In this document: positions 10,970-21,600 of the stretch, piece after piece
Numbering within the stretch: the stretch's first letter is position 1
How the letters are laid out: every line of letters begins with the position of its first letter
Origin: Gigaspora margarita
Lineage: Eukaryota > Glomeromycota > Glomeromycetes > Diversisporales > Gigasporaceae
Direction: 5' to 3'
NCBI GenBank assembly: GCA_009809945.1
Contig: WTPW01001232.1
Coordinates: 46,958-110,957, forward strand
Length of the DNA: 64,000 nt
The notes under the pieces: model-generated
What the model was told of the DNA's origin: nothing
Database searches by the model: none
Seen by the model: the letters and a program-made list of their open reading frames with translations, nothing else
Made by a program: the position numbers and the translations under genes

Positions 10970-12463
10970 ATGATAGATCCCGTCAATCTTAGAATGGATT
11001 CAATATCTGATTGTAGACAAATGGCCATAATTTTCATGAAAAAATTGTCGAATATTGACAGTTCCCAAATGTTTAAATTCATTTGCAATATTGTAATTAA
11101 CAATTTACATTTAACACAGTATGAAAAGAATTATTTAATACATGATTTGATTAAAACAAGAGACTCGCAAAATATTATAGAAAAAGTTGGAGAAAGACGG
11201 TTATGCAAATATTGTAATAACAAAGTTTTTGCTATTCTTTATTGTGAGGATTGTGTTCGAAATTATTTAAAAAGTAAATTTAATAATTGGTCCACTGGAA
11301 GTAATAATATTGATGAATTGATTCGGGAATGTCAAATCTATTCGGTGTCGCCATCAAATATAATTGAATGGATTCCTTTTGAAAACTTTGAAAATATTAT
11401 ACCGAAAACAGAGTGTGGCACGTCTTTAATCTATACTGCAACCTGGAAGAATGGGCCATATATAGAGTGGGATGCTGAACAGCAAATACTAAAGAGAGAT
11501 GGCAAAGGAACTTATATTCTCAAGAGCTTGAATAATTCTAATAAAATTGAAGAGGGATGGCTCAAAGAGGTAATATAAAGTTATAAATAAAAGTATTTTC
11601 CGGTTCGAGATATCCATTGAACTAGAGCCAATAAAGTTATGTGTTATATTTATATTATTTACTAGTAGTTAACAACTATTAATTATTATTTTTAGGTTAT
11701 CGAGAACTTTTCTATTGAAAAATATTCACAATCTCTTGTAAAATGCTATGGATTCACTAAAGATCCAATTACTCAAAATTATATGCTTGTTCTTCAACAT
11801 ATGGACAGCAATTTACGTGAATTTCTTACAAAGAATCCGAATTTATGTTGGAAAATCAAATTTAAGATAGTCAGAAATATCTCTAATGGTATAAGAAAAT
11901 TACATAAACTTTCAAATTCTACTCATAAAAATTTGCATCCAAGAAATGTCCTAGTTGATGAAGCCAAGATTCATTGTGTAATTAGCGACTTTGGGTATGA
12001 TCCACAAAGAACATCGTCTAATCATATTTACAGAAATATTTTATACACAGCTCCTGAAATATTATGCAACAAGCCATATACAATAAAATCAGATATATAC
12101 AGTTTAGGAATGATCATGTGGGAACTCTCTTCTGGTAGAACTCCTTTTAATGATGACATAACTAAATCAAATGATGAATTTGTTAATAATATAATTAATG
12201 GATTGCGACCAAAAGTTGTTGATGGAACCCCACATGATTATGCAGCATTAATGGTTAAATGTTGGGATGTGATTCCTGAAAATAGACCTGATGCTAATAT
12301 TATTATGAAAGAAATGGAGACTTTACTTGGAAAAATTTATGAAAATGACGATGTAAGTCAAGCATTAAAACTCATCCCGCTTAACATTAATTCTAAAATG
12401 ACAGTGAAAAATTTTATTAAATGTCTTGGAAGAAACTTTAAGCGGTTCAGCTGTCTGATCTAG
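10970..12463 (+). CDS. Protein-kinase-like protein, predicted pseudokinase (two exons)
   Basis: Model: exons 10970-11569 and 11696-12463, with an intron of 126 bp (GTAATA...TTTTAG), giving 455 residues. The first in-frame ATG is at 10970. The open frame extends further upstream without another ATG. Residues 79-95 hold two Cys pairs (CKYC and CEDC) as in the zinc-ribbon-like N-terminus of Rhizophagus kinase-like proteins, followed by WSTGSNNIDELI and the EWIPF lead-in. The kinase domain spans about 133-415. The VAIK-type lysine is kept (ILK, Lys185) and so are DFG (298-300) and APE (319-321). The glycine-rich loop is replaced by ECGTSLIYTA, and the HRD motif reads HKN (277-279), so the catalytic base Asp is missing. 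Catalysis is therefore unlikely, and a scaffold or regulator role is inferred. These genes are massively expanded in arbuscular mycorrhizal fungi, and substrates are unknown. The splice junction restores a continuous LKEVIENFS frame. Confidence 0.85.
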
Positions 12464-13225
12464 AAAACTTTTTATTGTTATTTCATAATCAGCACAGTTC
12501 TACAAAAATTGAAATTATATATCAGTTAATTTTATGTATGAGTGCTATTTCTATTACATAAACCTTAGAAAAAAATAGGCAAAGAAAGAAAAATATTATC
12601 CATGAAATATAGTACAATTTGCACTTCCTGTATATAATTGCTGTTTGTTCACACTTATCACTGGTTAAAACAAAATAAAGTATTCGTTTTACCAAATTTT
12701 TATCATTCCTTTGAATAGTACTAAGTGGTTTTTAAGTATTATATAATATTAGCAAAATAAGTTAATACTTATATTAATTTTTCTTTTTTTAGTTATAATT
12801 TATACTTAATTTATTGATAAAATATGTGCTCAAGGGAAATACTGTCATTAGACTTTCAATTATATTTGTACTGGGCACAATTCCTAATAAATTGGATGAT
12901 TATGTCTGGTACAAAATACAATTGAAGCCCACTGATAGGTTTTTCCTTAATGGCACTCATACGCAACACATTTTGCTTATCAAAATATGTAATTCTTATC
13001 AATATAATATGCATTTCTGTGATTAATTAGTAGCATATACAATACAATAAAACTGAACTTATTTATTTTTAGTCTTTGGAGATTTTAAAGCAAGGTATCA
13101 AAATATTAATTAATTAAACCACATTTTAGATAATATAATAATCATTAATTGTTAAAATTTTATATAACTAAAGTTGATATTTTTATATTTTATCTAAGAT
13201 AAATTAAATAGAATTTTTTAAATTA
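12464..13225. other. AT-rich intergenic, 3' of the kinase-like gene
   Basis: No supported gene. The 70-codon open frame near 12814 lacks any protein-like composition. Confidence 0.5.
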
Positions 13226-13491
13226 CCGTAAATGGCCGGATACAAGACCCGGGTCTGTTACATTCCACCAATTTTAGAACCCTATAATAGACCCCGGGTA
13301 TAGTACGCGGCTGAGAGTTTATATCGTATAGTGTAAAAATTTGAGATTTACATACACTTAGCGCTTATAATATGCAATTTATATTTTAAAAAAGAACCAC
13401 ATTTAATTAAAGAAGATCTTGCGATCTGCGCCCGGGTATAATACATAATGGGTCTACTATTTAGGGGGGTCTTTTATCCAGCCATTTACGG
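13226..13491. mobile_element. Mariner-type MITE with TA target
   Basis: A 266-bp element bounded by TA dinucleotides. Its ends are CCGTAAATGGCCGGATACAA and the inverse of CCGTAAATGGCTGGATAAAA, followed inward by AGACCC on both sides. That makes about 26 bp of nearly perfect terminal inverted repeat. The interior holds several CCCGGG-type stretches and no ORF. A TA duplication with TIRs indicates a Tc1/mariner-mobilised non-autonomous element. Confidence 0.82.
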
Positions 13492-13789
13492 TACTTTCAA
13501 TATATGGCTAAATAAATAACTCAAAAATTAATAAATAATAATATAGGTATTACATATTGAAAGAGCAATTTTTACAAATTTTTAAAAAAATTTTTATTGT
13601 AATTTTGAACATAGTTATATCTTAGTTAATCTTTACTAGTTTATATTTCAAACTGAGCTATTTCTCCATTTTTTTAGAAAATAAATATTCTATATTAATG
13701 TTATTAATATATCCTATTTTATCTTAATTTTTAGTTATACCCCTATTTCCAGTAATGATTATAGTCAAAAAAATTTAAATAATATATAA

Positions 13790-13923
13790 ATTACCTAAGA
13801 TTTTTTTAAAAAATGCTATACAAATAATACTATTGGTTTATTTATTATATAAAAATAACCTAAGATTTTTTTAAAAAATGTTATACAAATAATACTATTG
13901 GTTAATTTATTATATATAAATAA
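13790..13923. repeat. Two-copy tandem duplication, about 67-bp unit
   Basis: The unit beginning ACCTAAGATTTTTTTAAAAA and containing ACAAATAATACTATTGGTT is present twice head-to-tail with only a few differences, indicating a recent local duplication. Confidence 0.85.
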
Positions 13924-14339
13924 AGAATTACTCTAATAATAATAAATATTTAATATCAATAACGTTTGATCTAGTGATCTAATTTGGATAGTTTACCATC
14001 AAAATGATTATTTAATGAGATAATTCTAATAAGCCCAAATTGTCCAAATTTGAATACTAAGCCCAAGATTATTAAGATTTTTTATACTATATAGATAACT
14101 AAAATTAAGTTTGAAATTTTATAGCTATTTTTTTATATTTAGGAATATTTCAAAAAAATATAACTAAGAATAATTTAGCTAATTATACAAGTTCGCAATT
14201 TTAATATAATTAGTATATAATTAGCATATAATTATATATAAAAAAATATTGTTTACGCTGTTTCAATACTAAACAATTGATATTGTATTATATTTGCAAT
14301 ATCAATATTTAATATCTTTATTAAGTTTTATTTTAATGC

Positions 14340-16718
14340 TTATTCAATATATATTGTTGTCCTCCTATATAATTATCTCTCATATAATCACAAACTCTAT
14401 ATAATCACACCAAAATATGATACCAATTTTTATATTAAAATACCTCCATACAGTCACAATTATATTATAATCACTGTCACATTTTTTTAGAATCTATTGG
14501 CCGATTTTAATAAATAAAATTACTTCTTCATAATCACATTTATATATGATCTTAGATAGCTGCTATATAGAAAGGTTACAATTTTAATAATTAAATCAAT
14601 GTTTATGCAATAAGTAAAGCTGTTCAGAAGAATAAATACACCTATTTTGAAATTTTAATGCAATCAGATAATTTTTTATTAGTATTGTTTTTTATTTACT
14701 TATAACTAAAAAAATTTGTAATTTTTTTTGTAGAAATGTAAAATAAAAAATATATTAATGAAATATCAACCAATTTATATGAAAATTTTATGATAAGTGT
14801 ATTTTGTTCTCATGATCTACTTTCTTATTGAATAAAAATTGATTTACTTAGTATTATTTTGACTTTCATATATAGCAACGATCAATGATTGTATATAAAA
14901 ATTTTTTAAAATTTATTTTAAAAAAAATATGATTTATTTTATTTATATTGTGCATGACTTTTATATATGATCATAGATAGTTGTTATATATAAAAGTCAA
15001 AATAATACAAAATAAATCGATTTTATGTAATATAAAAGGTTGTTCAGAAGAACAAAATACACTTATCATAAAAATTTTTATGCAAATTGAGTAACTTTTA
15101 TTAGTATTGTTTTTCATTTTACGCACCTACAAATATGGCAATAAATTTGAAATTATTATAAAAATATAAAATAAAAAAATATGTTAATAAAATGTCAATT
15201 ATTACATAAAAACTTTAAAGTAAATGTATTTTGTTCTTCTGAACAAACTTTTTATATGGCATAAAGATCATATTATTTGATATTTATATATAGCAACAAT
15301 CAATAATTATATATAAAATTTTTTAAAATAAATTGTAAAAAGTTTTATATACATTAATTGATTTTGCTATATAAAGTCAAAATAATACTAAGTAAATCAA
15401 TTTTTATGCCTTATAAAAGTTGTTTAGAAGATCATTATACATTACTTTATGTAAATCAGTTGACATTTCATTAATTATCTTTTTTATTTTATGTTTTTAC
15501 AAAAAATTACAAATTTTTTAGCTATATTTGTAGATATGTAAAATGAAAACAATTCTAATAAAAAGTTATCCAATTTGCATTAAAATTCTATAATAAGTAT
15601 TTTTTTTGAGAATCAACACTTTGTTTGATACTTTATTATTATTACATTATTCATTATAATACATATATATAATTACAAATATAATTTCTAATTATATTAA
15701 ACTTAGGACTAATTTATCCTTGAGTTAAGCTCTACCCAAATTCTAAACACCTGCATGTTTCAAATCAGGATTTATGCTTTAGAACCTACGCTTTTCCCTA
15801 AATTAGCATTCCCCACATCTCTTATACTAGTCCTAGTAACTTCCAAATAGGTGTTTGGAGATCTTCTGCTGCATGCATACATTATTGCTTGATATACTTC
15901 CTGTTTGGTAACTGGAGGACCCACAAGTTCCTGTGAGTATCCACATTCCTACTACTGTATAATACATGTCCTTATCTGGCACTACCTTAGTAGACACCCC
16001 ACCTTTGTTTTCCATCATCGGCATCTTGGTAGGCCACATCATATCACATTTTTTCAGCTTTAGCATGCTGCCAATTACTATATAAGAAGACTCCTGTGTG
16101 TTGGTTAGATATGGGTTATATTGCATAACTGAAGTTACTTCCAACAGGTTCATAGTACAAAACTACTTCCAATTTTCATCTGAAGTGATTGGTGTTTAAT
16201 GTTGGTGTACTCTTGCAAAGCTGTTATACCTTGTTCATATTACTAGTACTAGTACTAGCCCAGTGCTTTCTGCCTTCACATTTTTACATATCTCCAAATA
16301 TAATGGCTTTTACATCTCTCTGTATATTTACTTCCTATTTTGGTTCTTCCACATTTGCCAGAGGTGTTCTTTGATTAATAACCTGTTTCTGGTCTTTTTT
16401 GTATTTCCTGTTCTCTTACAATAGTGCCCACTTCTCTACAACAAAGCACATTCCAAAAACCTATTTCTGACTAGTAATCACATGGACTTTCACTGAGTAT
16501 AAGACAAATTTTTATAAATTTTTACCTTCACTCTGACTTGAACCAGGAACTTCTTAGTGAGGGAATAGGTGCCTAGACTACTAGACTGCGGGACCTATTT
16601 CTCATAATAAGTGATTTTGGTCTTCCAAATAACTTTATATTGCATAAAAATCGATTTTACATAGTATTATTGTTGACTTTTCTATATAACAACTATCTAC
16701 AATTGTATATAAAATTTT
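14340..16718. repeat. Cluster of head-to-head copies of one AT-rich module
   Basis: A module containing CAGAAGAACAAAATACACTT, then TATATGATCATAGATAG or its variants, and AAATCGATTTTATG occurs repeatedly in both orientations (about 14540-14640, inverted 14770-14930, direct 14950-15140, inverted 15180-15330, direct 15345-15480, inverted 16612-16718). Adjacent inverted copies form palindromes centred near 14940 and 15335. One copy is split by the tRNA-headed retroposon at 15599-16603. The stretch 14340-14540 is further AT-rich repeat with TATAATCAC motifs. No gene is present. Confidence 0.65.
15599..16603 (-). mobile_element. Second long tRNA-headed retroposon with A-tail and target duplication
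   Basis: This GC-richer block of about 1.0 kb interrupts a copy of the local AT-rich module. The 9-bp ATAATAAGT lies on both sides (15590-15598 and 16604-16612), and joining the flanks restores the module, so the insertion is well supported. On the minus strand it starts with a tRNA-like head, with A-box-like TAGTAGTCTAGG near 16580 and B-box GGTTCAAGTC at 16535-16544. It ends in a short A-tail (T-run 15600-15607). The body has no shared sequence with the 2433-3420 retroposon that I can see, so two families with the same architecture appear present. Small open frames inside (15833-16153) lack protein-like features. Confidence 0.75.
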
Positions 16719-17070
16719 GGGTAGTTTGAAGAAAAGTGAACCCAGTGATGATTTCGAATTGTATCACTCTTGATATAATTATATCTATTTTTGATTGGCC
16801 AAAAAGTAAACAAATATCAGGTGACATTATGATTAATGATCTTTAACCTAACGTTAGGGTTAGGGTTAGGGACAATTTTTTGATATAGTTAGAAGGTCTT
16901 TTATATATAGATATCGCTTACACAAACTATTTGTTTGTTATGTGATTGACCATTAATCTGTATCATCTGATTTTGTTTATGCTCTTTTGACCACTCAAAA
17001 TTCTCAGATGATTCTATAGGGGGTTCACAATTCGTGATCATTACTGGGTTCATTCTTCTTCAAGTGTTCT
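16719..17070. mobile_element. Foldback MITE with 8-bp target AAAATTTT and telomere-like repeat inside
   Basis: Terminal arms TTTGAAGAAAAGTGAACCCA (from 16725) and the inverse near 17045-17066 pair over about 40 bp and continue through GTRATGAT..CGAATTGT. AAAATTTT flanks both ends (16711-16718 and 17071-17078). Near the middle, 16854-16871 is three copies of TTAGGG. No ORF. Confidence 0.65.
16854..16871 (+). repeat. Interstitial (TTAGGG)3
   Basis: Three perfect TTAGGG units preceded by CTAACG, within the foldback element. TTAGGG is the usual fungal telomere unit, but three copies inside an element do not indicate a chromosome end. Confidence 0.85.
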
Positions 17071-17078
17071 AAAATTTT

Positions 17079-19061
17079 TAAAATACCTCTACTAAATTAC
17101 TTTTTTTATATCAATTATAATTTGTGCATATATAAAGATACTTTATTAAGTCATATCTCATTATAATCATTATATTAGAATGTGCCCAGCTGTATAATTA
17201 TAGGGAAGATGAATGCATAGCATATTTAGTTTGTAAAATGTTTATAGAAAAAATGTGCTAATAGATCTTTATAAAAGTGTAAAAAAATCTAAAAATAAAT
17301 TGGACTTTTATTGTAAATATATTATACAAATAGGTGTTAACAAAAAATTTTGATATAATTATAAATTTGTTAACTAGTTTAAAAAAAATATTGTACAAAT
17401 TGAAATACAAGATCAAGAATTATTAATATTGTTAATATATAGAAATTTTTATAAAACACAAAAGTGATTATAGCTTCTAATCTAGTAATCAGAATCAAAT
17501 AAAATGGTAACCATTAGAATTAGCTTATTGAGACAGTTCTAATGAGCTATAAATCATAAGGTAGCTGCATGACATTGTCACACAAAACCAGGAACGGAAT
17601 GTAGATTTCAGATAGAGTTGTAGATTAAATATATACATAGTTTATATATGATTTTCTTATTGCCTGTTAATTTTTACTAGTTTTACATATAGCTCTAATC
17701 TTAGCTTTATATTTATCAAAGTTGGTATTATAGCAGTCTAAGTGGTTTAAATAATATAATAGAGTGTAACTAAAAATTAAAATAAGAGCACAAAATTGAA
17801 AATAATTATGATAAGAGCCCAAAAAAAAAAAATTACTAAAAAATTGTTACCTAACAAAAATTAAATTAAATATAATAGAAATTGTTTTTCATGATTAATA
17901 TATATTTTAGAGTTATTAATTTACTAAATTTAAATAATTGCTGTATCAAATTGGTATACAATATTTTTATAATGTTTATTATATAAGTCTATTATATAAT
18001 TATCAGATATAGGTTTTTCTATTTAGCATTGAAACATTAGAAATAAATAAGCTTAAAAGTTTGTGATAGTAAAGTCTTAATTAAATCGATCAAAAAATTT
18101 ATTCCAGTAGGACAATGATTTCTTATTCATCTAATGTAGCCTTTTTATATATTTTATAACACAAGTTCGCAGTACAAAAATTACTCTGGATAATAGTTAC
18201 AGGTTTTTCTCTTTCTCTTACTCGATATGGTATGCAATACCAATGACCAACTCTATTTTAATTAATAAGTTATCAATATTGGCTTATCTATTTTTATCAA
18301 TATAGTATTGATAAGTCAAACAGGTTTTTAGAGCATTTTAATAAGTTGGCAAAGATCATATTTGGTCACATTATAATAATAAAGTAATAATAATAAAGTT
18401 AAGTATTATGTCAAAATTTCCAAATTAATATTGGCTAAATTTCGTTGTTAATATCAAACATGAGCATAATTGAAATAGATAGTAGAATCGCACAACACTT
18501 TAATAGTTAACACGAAATTTATGTTTATTACTGATATTTATTTGAGTTGAAAGTGAAACGGCTAAATTTTTTTTATTTTTATCCTTTATATATTATGTAT
18601 TTGACTTTCGATTGAATACATCAATTACATAATAATTTACTTATAATATACTCTCTAACTCTAATTACACATTTTTATGCACCATAATCTTATCTTTATC
18701 AAAACACATTAAACCATGTAATATGAAACATTCGAACCTGATACATAATACAAAGTAATAAGTATTATTTTCATTATTTATACATATATATTTTTTATTT
18801 TTTTTCAATTCATCGATAACTGTTCTCTTTGACTTAGGTATTATTCAATTGTCAACAGATCAAAAAGGGAGCTAAGCAGGAAGGCCTCAGTGTGGAGACA
18901 ATCACAGTGAAACCAGGATGCTAGCAGAGAAAACCCAGTTAAGCCTATAGTCTATACCCAGTCATAGTATAGTTGGGCTAAGATTATTTTACTTTTAAGA
19001 CTGTTTCTTAATTTTTACACGAAGAAATTGAGTCATATATGGGAGTGAAGCCACTTATACC
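17079..19061. other. AT-rich DNA, no gene seen
   Basis: No protein-like frame on either strand. A decayed copy of the shared palindrome module is recognisable near 17480-17560, ACCAGGAACGGAATG lies at 17587-17601, and a mildly GC-richer patch at 18860-18960 is unassigned. Confidence 0.5.
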
Positions 19062-19254
19062 CAGTGTTTAAAATTAAATATTATTTTAATATGCAGAAAA
19101 ACTTAGCAATTCTTGTAAACATAATAAAAAATCAAAAAATTATGTGCAACATGCACAACAAATAATAAATTCTGCAGATTCTTAAAAATTTTTGTTTGCG
19201 GAATTAACTTTCAATCTGCATTCTGCAGATTCTGCATATAGATTTTAAACACTG
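19062..19254. mobile_element. hAT-like MITE
   Basis: The ends are CAGTGTTTAAAAT and the inverse of CAGTGTTTAAAAT, a 13-bp perfect terminal inverted repeat. Flanking octamers CTTATACC and TTCATACC match at six of eight positions, fitting an aged 8-bp hAT target duplication. The interior contains TTCTGCAGATTCT repeats. It resembles the MITE at 25523 in both ends and interior TGCGG/TGCAG content. Confidence 0.72.
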
Positions 19255-19839
19255 TTCATACCTGAAATAGTTGCTAAGTTTGCAGTATAGATCTGTGATT
19301 AACTAACTTTGATACAGTAAGTATCTTTTATAGTATTGTTTGGGGTGATACAGAGTCACAAGGATGAATAACACAATCAGATGCTCAGATTTGTACAGAA
19401 TGCTTCACATGCTGCATAACTATGCACTACATTCCTTGTATCTGACCATTGGGTGATAGGATCAGAACCAATTAGCAATCAATATAGGATCAGCAATCTA
19501 ATTGGCCAGATGATCTACTGTATGAAAAAGTGCATATATAGCATTTATAAAGCATGTCATCTTTGTAGCATATTTATTATATATTATAATTCTTATATAT
19601 ATATTATTTATATATTCTATTTCTATTATATATACTATATATTTTTATTAGTAGTAAATATAGCATATATTGCACATATAATAGATATAGTTTGTTAAAT
19701 GGCTTTCAGAAATTATATAAATTTTTGTTACTAATAAATTTCAAAATTTTATCCCATTCATCCACATTTTATGACCTATTAGCCAATCAAATTTTATATT
19801 TTTAAAAAAATATTCATATGCTCCAATTTCTGGAATTGA
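19255..19839. other. Unassigned AT-rich interval
   Basis: No supported gene. The open frame at 19453-19698 is mostly Ile/Tyr/Phe from TATATA-rich sequence and is not protein-like. Confidence 0.5.
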
Positions 19840-20520
19840 TAATAACTTTTGATCCACTGTATAATTTAACTACCAAAATGCTTATCTTGATGAGACAATT
19901 CTAACAAGCCCAAAATTGTTAAAATCTAATCACAAGGTCCCAAGATCATTCAATTTTTGTGTAATTTTAATAATAATTTTTTAGAATCACTAAGTAAAAT
20001 TTCTTTAATATTAAATAACTTTTAATCTATTAGCCCATTTTGGATAATTTAACTACCAAAATGTTTGTCTTAGTGAGAAGATTCTAACAAGATCAAAATT
20101 ACTAAATTCCAATCCCAGGATTCTAATATCAATAAAAATTTGTATTGTTAGACAATCATATAACCAATTTGATTAAATAACTGTCTAACAATACAAATCT
20201 TTATTGGTCTTAGAATTCTGTAATTGGAATTTAGTGATTTTGGGCTTGTTAGAATCGACTCACTGAGATAAATATTTTGGCAGTTAAATTATCCAAAACA
20301 GGCCAGTGGATCAAAAGTTATTAATTGTTAAAAAAATTTACTTAGTGATTCTAAAAAATCTTACTATTAAAATCACACAAAAGTTGAATGAACTTGGGAC
20401 CATATAATTAGAATTTAATGATTTTGGGCTTGTTAGAATCATCTCATCAAGATGAGCATTTTGGTAGCTAAATCATCTAAATTGGTTCAGTAAATCAAAA
20501 GCTATTAATAATTTTATAAT
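19840..20520. mobile_element. Long imperfect foldback element, arms about 340 bp
   Basis: The left arm (19840-20155) is repeated inverted at 20178-20520 around a short spacer near 20165. Inner arms include TTTGTATTGTTAGACA and its inverse TGTCTAACAATACAAA. Both arms carry two decayed copies of the shared module (TACCAAAATG, GATGAGACAATTCTAACAAG). No ORF. The arms differ at scattered sites, so the element is old. Confidence 0.75.
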
Positions 20521-21290
20521 TTTATACTTTTGGCCAGAATTATAAAATTTTGACCAGAATTATAACCTGATATTTTGGGGAACCCATTCACCTTATCAAA
20601 AAATTATATAATTTCTAGAAGCCCTCTTATATTTGTAAAAAACTAAAATGTATAAAAGCAGCACATGTGGACCCCAAGTTCAATATCAAGTCTTCATACC
20701 TTTTACTAATAAATACAATTATTTATTATTTAAATTAAACAATCATTAATATCCTTATATACTTTTAATTGTAGCCTTTTCATAATTGCAAATTGTCTTA
20801 AATCTTCTTTGTTAAGTTTGTAAAAATGCTCTTCTTACTTAAATAAATCACAGTAACAAGTGAGGTTATACAAAGTATTTACTATCTAAGATTACTCTAG
20901 CTGCCTACTATCTTTAAAAAATGGATATAGAATAACAATATTTATTGTCAAAGATAATGCTAAAATCAAATAATGCTAAATTTGGAATTTCAATTTGAAA
21001 CTATAAGTTTTACTAAAATTTATATTTTTTTTGAATATCAAATCTACTCCAAACCTTACTCTAATACTATAAGACAAAAACAAAAAAAATACCAATAATT
21101 TTCATATTAAAATAGATCAAAATTGCAGTATCATTTAATTGTTAATTATAGTTTAGTGCTCTAAAGTTTGATTTGGTTTATTGAGGTTGGTCAAATCTCA
21201 AGCTCAAATCAAACCAAACTTTAAATTAATTTTAAACTCAAATTCAAATTAAAACCTGTTTTTCATACTCAAATTGAACTCAAACATAAC
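20521..21290. other. AT-rich interval with a small palindrome
   Basis: No gene. AAAGTTTGATTTGGTTT at 21163-21180 recurs inverted near 21205-21222, forming a short hairpin. The non-LTR element's target duplication begins at the right edge. Confidence 0.55.
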
Positions 21291-21600
21291 AATTAGATTT
21301 GGTTTAATATATATGACTTAAAAACTCTTTTCTGTAGATCACTAACCAAATACAGAGCTATAGGAAATAAACAAAACACTTCACGTTTAAATAAATAATA
21401 TCTAAGATACAGCCTGAAGTGGGCCAGAAACCACCCCAAAGGACAGTTAACAGATAACTACAAGTATTTCACGCAAAAGGAAAAGAACCAGCCTGTCAGA
21501 CACACCTTTAATCTTTAACACTATTCTCCTTCGGGAGACCAAAAGACAAATAAGAGCACACAAAACTACATCTCTGTACTCTCACCTTCCACAATTAAAC

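Noticed and set aside
16854-16871. Chromosome end
   Set aside because: Only three TTAGGG units, inside a transposon and with sequence on both sides.
19453-19698. Small membrane protein
   Set aside because: The hydrophobic stretch is produced by TATATA/TTATTA simple sequence.
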